Counted from the first letter of the stretch, positions 1 to 8,256 are shown. The stretch is 38,124 bases of DNA from Candidatus Uhrbacteria bacterium (GCA_016188355.1 JACPHY010000001.1:1-38124); one strand, 5' to 3'. Notes: a model not told the origin generated them from the sequence alone. Made by a program: numbers and translations.

Positions 1-135
1 CACCATCACGTCTGGAAGGAACACCTCCCGAGCCTCCTGCGAGAATTCGAGGCACGCTGGAACGCACCGGAATTATTTCAATCTCCGCTCACCTTCCTAG
101 AAACTTCCCTCGTGGCTGTTCCAGCTCGTTGCTAA
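1..135 (+). CDS. C-terminal end of an unidentified protein (partial)
   Basis: Frame 1 is open from the first base to a TAA at 133-135, giving 44 residues that begin HHHVWKEHLPSLLREFEARW. It is absent from the ORF track because its start lies outside the window. The charged, amphipathic composition looks like real coding sequence and the strand matches the following glycosyltransferase, 58 bases downstream. No domain can be recognised in so short a tail. It may belong to the same glycan operon, but that is inference. Confidence 0.45.
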   Translation, partial: HHHVWKEHLPSLLREFEARWNAPELFQSPLTFLETSLVAVPARC

Positions 136-193
136 AAGCCGCGGAGTGGCCGTTTGACGTTGTTCGGGAGAGGTGGTAGCGTGATCCGTTGTT

Positions 194-1387
194 ATGCGGA
201 TCGCAATGATTGGCGCAAAGGGGGTTCCCGCCACCGTCGGTGGCGTCGAACGACACGTGGAGGAGCTTGCGACGCGACTTGTCGCAAGCGGTGATGTTGT
301 GACTGTGTACGGGCGACCCTGGTACACCAAACGCGCGCCGTGGTCCGTGTGGATGCAGCGGGGGGTGCGATGCGTGATCCTGCCGTCCATTGCGACGAAA
401 CACTGGGATGCCATTTCGCACACCCTTTTCGCCACGATCCACGCGATGCGCGAGCGGCCGGATGTCTATCATTTTCATGGCGTAGGTCCTGCGTTGCTCG
501 CCTTCCTGCCGCGGTGCCTGCATCCGCGTGCACGGGTAATCGTGACGTTCCATTGTGTGGATCGTCGCCATGCGAAGTGGGGTTGGTTCGCGCGATTCGT
601 GCTCATGGCGGGTGAATGGGCGGCGTGTCGATTCCCCCATGAAACGATTGCGGTCTCCGAAATGATCCGTGGGTATTGCCGGGAGCGGTATCGGTGTGAT
701 GCGACCGTGATCCCGAATGGAATCACCGTCGCGCCATTGCCGGACCAGACAGCGACCGAGGAGGTACTGGCATCATTCGGCCTCCAGCCGCAGCGGTACT
801 TCCTGCTGGTGGCGCGCCTCGTGCCGCATAAGGCAGTGCACGTCGCCATCGATGCGTTCCGCGTATTTCGTCGTGAACATCCAGAATACGACGGCGTTGC
901 GCTGGTCGTGGTTGGCGGTTCCGCATTTACCGACGCGTACGTAGGGGAGTTGTCGATGCGCGCGGGGGGGGATGCTGCCATTCACTTCCTTGGGCCACAG
1001 TACGGCAGCACGCTCCAAGCGCTCTTCCATGCATGTCTCGCATTTGTGCATCCGTCCATGAGCGAAGGGATGCCCATTGTGGTATTGGAGGCCGCTGCAG
1101 CGGGAGTGGTTCCGATCGTATCGGATATTCCCGAGCACCGGGAAGTGGTGGATCGAATTGGCGGCTTCCTGTTTCGGGTTGGCGATGTCCATGATTGTGC
1201 GCGCATGTTGACGTTCGCCTGCATCGTACGATCGTCCTTGCCACAGGTCGGCCGTGCAATACAGGCCGCGGTGCTCCGCTGCTACCATTGGGATGATATT
1301 GCGCAGACTACACAACAGCGCTACCGCGTTGGGTGCGGTAGCGCTGCAATCGCATCGGAGCCCACGTTGCGATTGGCGATCCGATAG
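194..1387 (+). CDS. Glycosyltransferase family 4 (GT-B fold)
   Basis: A 397-residue cytoplasmic or membrane-associated glycosyltransferase predicted to move a sugar from a nucleotide donor to a growing surface glycan. The N-terminus MRIAMIGAKGVPATVGGVER carries the glycine-rich acceptor-side loop typical of GT4 enzymes. The donor half opens around VARLVPHKAVHVAIDAF, and the E-x7-E signature is present as EGMPIVVLEAAAAGVVP near residue 290. Length is normal for the family. The ATG at 194 begins exactly at the conserved beta strand, although no clear Shine-Dalgarno is visible. Donor and acceptor cannot be assigned from sequence alone. It ends 20 bases from the convergent FN3/peptidoglycan-binding gene. 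Confidence 0.9.
   Translation: MRIAMIGAKGVPATVGGVERHVEELATRLVASGDVVTVYGRPWYTKRAPWSVWMQRGVRCVILPSIATKHWDAISHTLFATIHAMRERPDVYHFHGVGPALLAFLPRCLHPRARVIVTFHCVDRRHAKWGWFARFVLMAGEWAACRFPHETIAVSEMIRGYCRERYRCDATVIPNGITVAPLPDQTATEEVLASFGLQPQRYFLLVARLVPHKAVHVAIDAFRVFRREHPEYDGVALVVVGGSAFTDAYVGELSMRAGGDAAIHFLGPQYGSTLQALFHACLAFVHPSMSEGMPIVVLEAAAAGVVPIVSDIPEHREVVDRIGGFLFRVGDVHDCARMLTFACIVRSSLPQVGRAIQAAVLRCYHWDDIAQTTQQRYRVGCGSAAIASEPTLRLAIR
1316..1346 (+). other. Perfect hairpin in the 3' end of the GT4 coding sequence
   Basis: CAGCGCTACCGC and GCGGTAGCGCTG form 12-bp perfect arms around a 7-nt loop, about 40 bases before the GT4 stop codon. There is no T-run after it, so it is not a textbook intrinsic terminator. 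Because the downstream gene is convergent and the gap is only 20 bp, this stem could help end or stabilise the transcript. Confidence 0.45.
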
Positions 1388-1407
1388 GAAGGGGAAATGG
1401 TCCTCGT

Positions 1408-2256
1408 TCAATTTTTGATCCGCTCCTGCGCAAGGAGTCCTCGGGCGATGAATCGCTGCCGGGTATTTTGGTCAAAGCGTCCCGTGATGGGCAGACGTTG
1501 TGCGCGCTGCCATCGGCGGAGCGCGTCGCGGGTCAGTGATCCAAACGTGCCGTTGACTGCGCCACGATAGCGCGCGGATGGCTCGTTGCGGAGCATGTGC
1601 TGTAAGGTGCGCACCTCGGTGCCGCGTGATCCCACACGCAGTTCGTGGACGATGGACGGTCGTTTCTGGACCGTGGGCACGGCAGTCGACGGTGCGGTGG
1701 CGGGAACGGATACCGGAGGTGGTGGCGTCACCGGTGCAGGAGCGGGAGGGGCATCTGCGGCTGGTGCGGGTTCCGGAGGAGCGACCGGAGTGGCGGGGGG
1801 CAGAGGAATCGTGGGAGTGGGCGCGGCCACGGGTTCCGGCTCGGGCAATGCTGCCGGCAGTGTGCTTGTGACCGTCACGGCAACGCTGTTGGTCGTGTTC
1901 CCGCTCGTGTCCTTCGCGCGCAGGATGTACGTATACGTGGTATCCGGCTGCACGCTGGTGTCCTGTATCCGCTGGACGTTTGCCGCGATGGTCGCGATGG
2001 GTGTTCCGGAAACGACGGGCGCTGGTGGTGTATTGCGGAGCACCTCAATGCTCGCAAGGTCGGCATCCGTGGGATCGGTCCAGGTGATCGTTATGGCGGT
2101 GGGAGTGCCACTGGCGACGATCGCGGTCGGTGGAGCGGGGGGTACGGTATCAAAGGATGGCGTGAGATCTAATGCTGCGGCATGGGCGGATTGCGCCACC
2201 ACGATTCCCATGCAGAGGAGCGCGCAGGTACGGACGAGGCGATGTGGCATACTCAT
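1408..2256 (-). CDS. Secreted FN3 and peptidoglycan-binding domain protein
   Basis: A 282-residue exported protein. Residues 1-27 form a signal peptide ending SAHAAA. Residues about 38-132 form a fibronectin type III domain (PPAPPTAIVASGTPTAITIT through the YTYILRAKDTSGN strand). A long Pro/Ala/Val linker covers about 135-205. The C-terminus, about 210-275, is a PG_binding_1-type domain with GSRGTEVRTLQHML and LTRDALRRWQRAQRLPITG. It probably binds cell-wall glycan on the outer face of the membrane. No catalytic domain is visible. Its ATG overlaps the stop of the upstream HTH gene by 4 bases (ATGA), so the two are translationally coupled. Confidence 0.85.
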   Translation of the reverse strand: MSMPHRLVRTCALLCMGIVVAQSAHAAALDLTPSFDTVPPAPPTAIVASGTPTAITITWTDPTDADLASIEVLRNTPPAPVVSGTPIATIAANVQRIQDTSVQPDTTYTYILRAKDTSGNTTNSVAVTVTSTLPAALPEPEPVAAPTPTIPLPPATPVAPPEPAPAADAPPAPAPVTPPPPVSVPATAPSTAVPTVQKRPSIVHELRVGSRGTEVRTLQHMLRNEPSARYRGAVNGTFGSLTRDALRRWQRAQRLPITGRFDQNTRQRFIARGLLAQERIKN

Positions 2257-2585
2257 GTATCCGCGTCGCGGGAGTTGGTGTCCCGACGCGTGAGCATGTG
2301 TGGGTTGGGTGAATAGAGTTTATTGCGAATGTGCCAGCGATCGACGTACTGGCCGATACCATGTCGCTCCAGTTTGTGGCGTGTGGTGGTTTGCCGTTGT
2401 GACCATTCCAGGACGCTCTCGAATGCGATGCGGTATCGTCCGCGGACGACCACATATCGGATCTCCTGATCCTTGATGGCACGGCGGATGGTTTGCGGAG
2501 AAAGTCCGAAGAGTTTTGCAGCCTCGGAAACGGAGATGCGGATCATGTCCGCTGCCTTTGATCCGGCGACCGATTTTGATGCCAT
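2253..2585 (-). CDS. Small HTH DNA-binding protein (excisionase/MerR-like)
   Basis: A 110-residue protein whose segment IRISVSEAAKLFGLSPQTIR (about residues 15-34) is a helix-turn-helix of the excisionase/MerR 'helix_turn_helix_17' kind, followed by the usual short wing RYVVVRGRYRIAFESVLEW. The C-terminal 45 residues are basic and not assignable. The ATG at 2585 gives a 13-residue leader before the domain; an internal ATG (MIRISVSEA) is an alternative start. It overlaps the FN3 gene by 4 bp and is probably the first gene of a two-gene unit. An extended -10 promoter with a palindrome in its spacer lies upstream, so autoregulation is a fair guess. Confidence 0.75.
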   Translation of the reverse strand: MASKSVAGSKAADMIRISVSEAAKLFGLSPQTIRRAIKDQEIRYVVVRGRYRIAFESVLEWSQRQTTTRHKLERHGIGQYVDRWHIRNKLYSPNPHMLTRRDTNSRDADT

Positions 2586-2716
2586 ATGATATGCGGTGCG
2601 CTCCTCTATTGTACGAGGTGCGCTGCTATTTTGCAGGAGGAGGTCCCCATGGCGCGATGATCATTCAGGGGTCATGGAGCAGGCTGGTTCTGTAGGCCGT
2701 GTTCGGCGCTGCGGTA

Positions 2717-2737
2717 ATTATAGCACGATAACGTTAT
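2717..2737 (-). promoter_or_regulatory. Extended -10 promoter with ATAACGTTAT palindrome upstream of the HTH gene
   Basis: On the minus strand TGCTATAAT is a perfect extended -10 (TATAAT at 2722-2717). The 10-bp palindrome ATAACGTTAT at 2728-2737 sits in the spacer, where a bound repressor would block RNA polymerase. No good -35 box is seen, as is common for extended -10 promoters. The half-site ATAACG recurs at 2802-2827. Confidence 0.5.
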
Positions 2738-2747
2738 AAAAATGCAC

Positions 2748-2759
2748 AAATGATCATTT
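2748..2759. promoter_or_regulatory. AAATGATCATTT palindrome
   Basis: A 12-bp perfect palindrome between the two ATAACG sites. Its core ATGATCAT also occurs at 2657-2664, and TTGATCAT occurs at 2852-2859, so TGATCA appears three times in about 200 bp. It may be a second operator; the AT-rich context makes chance possible. Confidence 0.3.
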
Positions 2760-2782
2760 TTCCTTTCAATTTTGCGCAGCTT

Positions 2783-2827
2783 TTCTCCGAACGAATCAGT
2801 TAAAATATAACGATAGCGTTATATTTT
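2783..2827 (+). promoter_or_regulatory. Candidate promoter with 26-bp inverted repeat upstream of the ECF sigma gene
   Basis: AAAATATAACG (2802-2812) and CGTTATATTTT (2817-2827) form perfect 11-bp arms around ATAG. The left arm contains TATAAC (2806-2811), a good -10, with a weak -35 TTCTCC 17 bp upstream (2783-2788). The predicted transcript would have a leader of about 100 nt before the sigma gene. The arms contain the same ATAACG half-site as the palindrome at 2728-2737, pointing to one regulator for both directions. Symmetry also places TATAAC on the minus strand. Confidence 0.45.
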
Positions 2828-2918
2828 TGTGTAGTTCTCCGACAATGACACTTGATCATATTGGCTCGATTTGCTACCGTAAGGTGACCTTATATACCCA
2901 CTGGCGAGGTGTAACGCC

Positions 2919-3536
2919 GTGCGGAAATTCCGACTTCTCTACATGAGCGAGACGACGAATCATTCCCACGACGGACTGGATTTCGAGGTGTTCTTTCGGG
3001 AACAGCTTCGTCCTCTCGAACGGTACATTGCGATGCGCGTGCGACCGACGGAGGATGTGCGCGATCTCGCCGCAGAAATCGCGTGTCAATTTCTCGAATA
3101 CTGTCGGCGCTCCGATGTGACGGTTCGGCAGCATCGTGCGCTGCTGTACAAGATCGCGCGGAATCGCATCGCGGATTACTACGGACAGGCAAAGGAACAG
3201 CGTCGCGAGATTGCGCTCGAGGATGCGCCACCGATCCGAACGCCGGGGTCGCTGCCGGTGCACCTCGATGCGCGACGTGACCTCCAGCGCACCATGGAAG
3301 CGCTCGACGCTATCCATGCGGACTATCGCGATGTGCTCCTGTTGCACGGAAATGTCGGGCTCTCCATTTCGGAGCTTGCAGAGCTTCTCGGTAAAAATGT
3401 CGTCGCGGTTCGCGTGCTCCTCCATCGCGCTCGGCGGGCACTGAAAGAGGAACTTCGTCGACGCGGCGCATTGGATGGCGTTTCTGACGATGCGGAGGTT
3501 ACTACCCCGCACCCCTCACATGCGGAACATTATTGA
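2919..3536 (+). CDS. RNA polymerase ECF sigma factor (sigma-70 family)
   Basis: A 205-residue extracytoplasmic-function sigma factor that would direct RNA polymerase to its own promoter set. Region 2 spans about residues 25-95 and ends KIARNRIADYYGQAKEQRRE, the usual -10 recognition helix. Region 4 spans about 125-190 and includes HADYRDVLLLHGNVGLSISE and VVAVRVLLHRARRALKEEL, the -35 binding HTH. There is no region 1 or 3, and the length is normal for ECF factors. The GTG at 2919 is preferred because GAGGT lies 9 bases upstream; an ATG at 2943 (MSETTNHS) has no Shine-Dalgarno. It overlaps the next gene, as sigma/anti-sigma pairs often do. Confidence 0.88.
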   Translation: MRKFRLLYMSETTNHSHDGLDFEVFFREQLRPLERYIAMRVRPTEDVRDLAAEIACQFLEYCRRSDVTVRQHRALLYKIARNRIADYYGQAKEQRREIALEDAPPIRTPGSLPVHLDARRDLQRTMEALDAIHADYRDVLLLHGNVGLSISELAELLGKNVVAVRVLLHRARRALKEELRRRGALDGVSDDAEVTTPHPSHAEHY

Positions 3537-4125
3537 TCACCATCTCGAATTGCTTCGATCGTACGATCCGCTCTCCGAAACGGATCATGCGGCGATTGCG
3601 GCACATGTTCGACGCGCAGTGGATGCGCGCGTCGGTGGTTTTGCGTCTGTCCAAACGCGCGATACGCAATCCGTGGTTCCTGCTATCCACATGGGCGCCA
3701 TGCTCCGCCGCGGTATGCTGGGTCTCTGGCGTCCCGCAGTCGCACTGACCTCGATCACCGTGATCGTGGCGAGCGCGATGACGATCGCCGAAATTGGGCA
3801 GCGCGATGCGGCACGCGAAGCGCGGGCGTTGCCGCGCGTTGCTGCGAGTCCGACGGTGACTGCGGCTGCACCGGTGGTTCCCGGAAGCGGGAACGACCTT
3901 TCCGTATTTGGAGGAACGGTTGCGGTGGTGGTGCCCGAGCAAGGGTCAACATCGGTGGAAATGCCCGCGGTATCGGTGCCGATGCGTCGCATCGTTCCAT
4001 CGACGCGACGAAATGTGCGATCCGTGAATCCCGCACCAGGTGTGTTCACGACGTGGGGAACGTCGGTGTTCTCCAAAGAGGAGTTGCTTCGCGCACAGGG
4101 GCGCGTGGGGGTATTTAGTTCCTAA
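3520..4125 (+). CDS. Putative anti-sigma factor, single-pass membrane protein
   Basis: A protein of 201 residues from the ATG at 3520, which overlaps the sigma stop by 17 nt; the ORF track's earlier start at 3475 would lengthen the overlap. The first 70 or so residues (MRNIIDHHLELLRSYDPLSE) are soluble and helical, a single hydrophobic segment follows (ALTSITVIVASAMTIAEI), and the rest is an Ala/Pro/Val-rich extracytoplasmic part. This is anti-sigma topology, and the overlap with the sigma gene supports the role. I do not see the His-Cys zinc motif of ZAS-type anti-sigma factors, so the call rests on topology and context rather than sequence identity. Confidence 0.6.
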   Translation: MRNIIDHHLELLRSYDPLSETDHAAIAAHVRRAVDARVGGFASVQTRDTQSVVPAIHMGAMLRRGMLGLWRPAVALTSITVIVASAMTIAEIGQRDAAREARALPRVAASPTVTAAAPVVPGSGNDLSVFGGTVAVVVPEQGSTSVEMPAVSVPMRRIVPSTRRNVRSVNPAPGVFTTWGTSVFSKEELLRAQGRVGVFSS

Positions 4126-4407
4126 AGTCCCATCGCATCGTCCACGTGATGGAATGGTGATTCCGCACCGTAGGGTGTGGGGCCGCCACTCCCTCGCGTA
4201 TCGGGGGAGTCCCTCGTGGAGATCTATGTGGTCTGCACGGAGATGGGCGCGGTGGGATGCGTTCGGGTGATGTTGGTTCGTCGCTCGGATGCATCTCGCG
4301 GGTCACCCGTCGAGGTGAGGGAGCAAGTGGCAGCAGAAAGGTCGATCCCGGCAACGGGAGCGCACTTGCGCACACAATAACGCCAACACGGTTCGTGAGT
4401 ATCAGAT
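4126..4407 (+). other. 282-bp non-coding leader upstream of the S-layer-like gene
   Basis: No credible gene is present. The stretch is GC-rich and holds several short inverted repeats: ACTCCC/GGGAGT at 4188-4210, CCGCACC/GGTGTGG around 4163-4179, and CCCGG/CGGG around 4348-4359. No clear TTGACA/TATAAT pair and no strong Shine-Dalgarno before the ATG at 4408 were found. A structured 5' leader, as on some abundant S-layer mRNAs, is possible. The promoter may be of ECF type, which I cannot recognise without a consensus. Confidence 0.35.
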
Positions 4408-7400
4408 ATGAGTAGCGCACTTGCTCTGGGAAAACGCGCGCTCACCTGGTCAGTGGTCGTAGCAACGATTGCGTGGTCGATGGGAGTCTCGCTCCTCGTG
4501 TCGCCGCTCGCGGCGCGCGCGGATGAGGCCCTCACGTCGGGTACCCTCATCAAGGGTTCCCTCCCCGCAGTCTATTACTACGGTGCTGACGGGAAGCGCT
4601 ACGTGTTCCCGAACGAGAAGACGTACCGAACATGGTACGCAGACTTCTCGTCTGTTCGTCGGATTTCGGATAGTCAGCTTGCAACGATTGCGATTGGTGG
4701 AAACGCAACGTACCGGCCGGGGGTCAAGATGGTGAAGATCACCACGGACCCGAAGGTCTACGCCGTTGGCGCGGGTGGCACGCTTCGCCACGTCGCAACG
4801 GAGGCAGTTGCCGCAGCGCTCTACGGAGCGAGCTGGGCGAGCATGGTGGAGGACGTTCCGGATGCATTCTTCGTGAACTACACGATTGGTGCATCGGTGA
4901 ATGCGGCATCGGATTTCGACAAGGCGGCAGTAGTTGCTGCGGCAGTGTCGATCAATGTCGATAAGAACCTCGGTGGTGGCACGACGCCTCCTCCGGCAGG
5001 CGCCCTCACCGCAATGGATGGTGGTTCGCCGTCGAACTCGAACGTTCCGTTCAGTGCAACGAACGTCATCTTTGCGAAGGTGAAGCTCTCGGGGAGTGGC
5101 ACGGTCACTGGTCTGAAGGCCACGCGGACGAACTTGTCCTCGGACACGGACCTCTCGAACGTGAAGCTCTTCGATGGCACGACGCAGCTCGGCACGTCGC
5201 AGACGCTCAACGCGGCACATCAGGCCGTCTTCACTGGACTCAATATCGCAGTGAGCGGTGAGAAGGTGCTCACGATTGCGGGTGACGTGGCGGCGTCCGG
5301 CACGGCAACGGCGGGTGACATCATTGTCCTCGGTGTTGAGTCCGCGTCGGATATTACGCTCCAGTCCGGCACCGTCGGTGGATCGTTCCCGATCCGCGGC
5401 GGTAGCATGACGCTCTCGTCGGTGTCCATTGGCTCCGCAACGCTCTACCGCGGCGCGGACATGCCGAGCTCGGACAACCAGCCCTCGCCGGATGCCGTGG
5501 ACTACCGGTTCACGCAGGTCCGGATTCAGGCGGGTTCGGTCGAGGATGTCACGATCAAGCAGATCACGGCGATTCAGTCGGGAACTGCAACGAACGATGA
5601 CATTAAGGACATCAAGCTCAAGAACGACACGAAGGGTGAGGTGGTTGCGACGGTGGCCCGCTTGAACAGCAATGGCCGCGTAGTCTTCGACAACCTCAAC
5701 ATCCCCGTGAAGAAGGGTGAGAGCATCAACCTCTCGGTTCTCGCGACGCTTTCTGGTGGTTCTTCGTCCGGCCGCACGGTCGGGTTCGAGCTCCACGATG
5801 GCGTAGCATACACGATCCAGATCGTGGGGAACACGTACGGATTCGGCATTACGCCGACTCGGAATGACTTCTGTGCGACGACCGGCGTGACTGGTGGCGC
5901 ATGTCAGAAGCAGACCGTAGCGTCGGGTACGCTCCGCGTTTCGCGCGCGGCATCGTCTCCGGCAACGGGGAAGGTTGCGCAGGGTGGCACGCAGATTCCG
6001 CTCATCGCCGTGGAATACAACATCACGGGTGAGTCGGTCCGGATCACCTCGCAGAACTGGGACTTCGCATTCGCGGATGACTTTGCTTGCTCCGAGCTCA
6101 CTTCGGTGACGCTCTACGATGCGAGCAATGCCGTGGTTGCCGGTCCGAAGGATTGTGCGTCGAACACCGTGACCTTTACGGATTCGATGACGGTTCCGGT
6201 GGGCACCAACGTCTACACGCTGAAGGCGAATATCGCCTCCACGGCGGGTGACGATGGCGATGGCACAGCGGACACGGTTGCCGCGACCCTCGATGTCTCG
6301 GAGTACACCGTAAAGGGTGTGAATTCCGGCAAGGCAACGACGGTTTCGACGACCACGGATGTCACGGGCAACACGCTCACCATCCAGGCGGCGGCGCTCA
6401 AAGTGACGAACGCCTCGACGCCGATCGCGGGATCGGTGGTTGCGGGGGTGCAGCACTTCGCATTCGCCAACCTGGACCTCGATGCATCGAGCGGTGGTGA
6501 GGATGTGAAGGTGAGCGATGTGAAGTTCACCGACACGCTTGGCGCGACGGCAGATGGTGCAGACATCATCAACCTCGAGCTTTGGGGCGACCCAGACACG
6601 AGCGATGCGGTCGACCAGGTCGTCCGTCTCGAAACCACGAACGCAACGGCAGGACTTTCGAGCGGAACGGTCACGTTCACGTTCAAGACCCCGATCCGCG
6701 TGGCGAAGAGCAGACCTTCGACCCTTACCCTGAAGGCAGATGTGAGCAAGTCGGCCACCATTGGTGGTACGGAGACTCACACCTTCGCGGTTGCTGCAGC
6801 GGCGGATGTGACTTCGACGGGTTGGTCCACGGGAACGTCGATCACGGAAACGGTTGCAGGGAGCGGTCAGGCGCAGACGGTGCGCGCCGCAGGTACGCTC
6901 AAGATTGAGGTAGCTGCCGATAGCGCAACGTCCGGCCCGGTCGTGGCAGGTTCCTCGGGCGTTTCCATGGCGAAGTACAAGCTCACCGCGAGCTACGAGG
7001 ATGTGGATCTGACGGACATCCCGCTCTTCCTCGCGAACGGCACGACGGGTGCGGGTACGCTCGCCAACGTGAAGAAGGTTCGTCTGTACAAGGATGGCCA
7101 ACCGGTCGGGAGTCAACTCGGATACACGTTCGATAACAACGCAAAGGTGACGGTCGTAGTGGACAATGGCGTCATCCGAGCGGTGAAGGACGTGCCGATG
7201 TACCTCGAGCTGCGCGCGGATTTCAACCTGAAGGAGCAGGTGTCCTCGGGTTCGGCCGCTCGCGTTGGTCTCGGTGATGCAGACAGCGATGCGAGCACGT
7301 GGGGTGGTGCGGGCAACTACAACATCACCGCGGTTGGCCGCGATGGTGGCACGCAGCTCACGGCCGCAACGCTCACGAACACGGGTGCGGCAGGTGGTAC

Positions 7401-8064
7401 GGTGAACGGCGGCAACGCATTCGGAGTGTTTGACGGTATTCTCACCGTTGGCCTCGATGCGACGGCGCCGAGCGGCGTCCAGACTGCCGGTACGGGCAAG
7501 GAAGTCTTCCGCTTCTGGCTGACGGCCACGGGTGACGATATCGCGGTCTACGATCTCGGCTTCCTCATGAGCGGATCGTCGACTGGTGGTGACGGCTCGG
7601 GCCAGATCACGGGAACGGGTGACGCGATCCTCTACAGCCCGGATCGGGCGACGCGGTATGCGGACTGGGCAACGGCCGATGTCACGCAGCCGATGGACCC
7701 CGGATCGACTGGTCTCCACATCCAGAGCGCGGACGGAACTGGCGCGTCGAGTGACGCAGGTTCTGACGGCACGGGTGGTTGGGACACGCAGCTCGTCGTC
7801 GGCGCAGGTACGACGAAGGTCGTCATCCTCACGGGTGACACCACGGGTGCGGGTGGTGCGTCCACGTCGAAGAGCTTCCAAGTTCGTCTCGATGATGAGG
7901 CAGCAACGGCTTCCGGTATCCAGTGGATGGACACGGAACTCGACAACAAGGCAGGTGCATCCTGCCCTGCGGCCTCCACCGATGCGGGCGCGGAGTGCGT
8001 CATCGACAGCGCGACGTACACGAAGACCCTCCCGGTCAACGGCAACGGCCTCACGTACAACTAA
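4408..8064 (+). CDS. S-layer-like secreted surface protein with N-terminal surface module
   Basis: A 1218-residue exported protein, probably the main structural layer of the cell surface. A signal peptide covers about residues 1-38, ending SPLAARADEA. Residues about 43-165 form a module with GKRYVFPNEKTYRTWYADF, KITTDPKVYAV and VPDAFF. A Gly/Pro linker follows, then about five Thr/Ser/Gly-rich beta domains of 110-150 residues sharing the pattern 'dVkvsdVkftdt...nlelw...tftFktpi...tLtLkADV'. Cysteines occur only in close pairs (for example SCPAASTDAGAEC near the C-terminus), fitting extracellular disulfides. Codon use is extreme (Leu mostly CTC, Lys mostly AAG, Glu mostly GAG), as expected for a very abundant protein. 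A perfect terminator follows. S-layer function is inferred from size, composition and export. Confidence 0.75.
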   Translation: MSSALALGKRALTWSVVVATIAWSMGVSLLVSPLAARADEALTSGTLIKGSLPAVYYYGADGKRYVFPNEKTYRTWYADFSSVRRISDSQLATIAIGGNATYRPGVKMVKITTDPKVYAVGAGGTLRHVATEAVAAALYGASWASMVEDVPDAFFVNYTIGASVNAASDFDKAAVVAAAVSINVDKNLGGGTTPPPAGALTAMDGGSPSNSNVPFSATNVIFAKVKLSGSGTVTGLKATRTNLSSDTDLSNVKLFDGTTQLGTSQTLNAAHQAVFTGLNIAVSGEKVLTIAGDVAASGTATAGDIIVLGVESASDITLQSGTVGGSFPIRGGSMTLSSVSIGSATLYRGADMPSSDNQPSPDAVDYRFTQVRIQAGSVEDVTIKQITAIQSGTATNDDIKDIKLKNDTKGEVVATVARLNSNGRVVFDNLNIPVKKGESINLSVLATLSGGSSSGRTVGFELHDGVAYTIQIVGNTYGFGITPTRNDFCATTGVTGGACQKQTVASGTLRVSRAASSPATGKVAQGGTQIPLIAVEYNITGESVRITSQNWDFAFADDFACSELTSVTLYDASNAVVAGPKDCASNTVTFTDSMTVPVGTNVYTLKANIASTAGDDGDGTADTVAATLDVSEYTVKGVNSGKATTVSTTTDVTGNTLTIQAAALKVTNASTPIAGSVVAGVQHFAFANLDLDASSGGEDVKVSDVKFTDTLGATADGADIINLELWGDPDTSDAVDQVVRLETTNATAGLSSGTVTFTFKTPIRVAKSRPSTLTLKADVSKSATIGGTETHTFAVAAAADVTSTGWSTGTSITETVAGSGQAQTVRAAGTLKIEVAADSATSGPVVAGSSGVSMAKYKLTASYEDVDLTDIPLFLANGTTGAGTLANVKKVRLYKDGQPVGSQLGYTFDNNAKVTVVVDNGVIRAVKDVPMYLELRADFNLKEQVSSGSAARVGLGDADSDASTWGGAGNYNITAVGRDGGTQLTAATLTNTGAAGGTVNGGNAFGVFDGILTVGLDATAPSGVQTAGTGKEVFRFWLTATGDDIAVYDLGFLMSGSSTGGDGSGQITGTGDAILYSPDRATRYADWATADVTQPMDPGSTGLHIQSADGTGASSDAGSDGTGGWDTQLVVGAGTTKVVILTGDTTGAGGASTSKSFQVRLDDEAATASGIQWMDTELDNKAGASCPAASTDAGAECVIDSATYTKTLPVNGNGLTYN

Positions 8065-8168
8065 TAACGTGATGTTGGCTCGGTGGATTGCATGATGGAG
8101 GTGTGTGGATGGGCACGACTCGTTCCAGTGCTTGCCCCGCCAACCCATGTGAATCACCGGGTGCCGTC

Positions 8169-8200
8169 GAGGACCCCCAGGCAATAGCCTGGGGGTCCTC
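8169..8200 (+). terminator. Strong hairpin terminator after the S-layer-like gene
   Basis: GAGGACCCCCAGGC and GCCTGGGGGTCCTC form perfect 14-bp arms around AATA. The following bases are AT-rich (ATATTGATATAG) rather than a pure T-run, and TTTTTT occurs at 8223-8228. It lies about 105 bases after the S-layer stop and should isolate that transcript from the TPR/protease unit. Confidence 0.8.
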
Positions 8201-8229
8201 ATATTGATATAGCGGATCGCTCTTTTTTC

Positions 8230-8256
8230 TTGGAAATCCGGTCGGCCTGGTATATG
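8230..8256 (+). promoter_or_regulatory. Candidate extended -10 promoter for the TPR/subtilase pair
   Basis: TGGTATATG (8248-8256) is an extended -10 with TGn before TATATG. TTGGAA at 8230-8235 is a possible -35 with a short 15-bp spacer. It lies between the S-layer terminator and the TPR gene. Confidence 0.4.

Noticed and set aside
4450-8202. A 1250-codon open frame antisense to the S-layer-like gene
   Set aside because: It follows from the extreme codon bias of the plus-strand gene. The product is full of Arg, His, Thr and Asp with no fold, signal or motif, and it also runs through the terminator hairpin.
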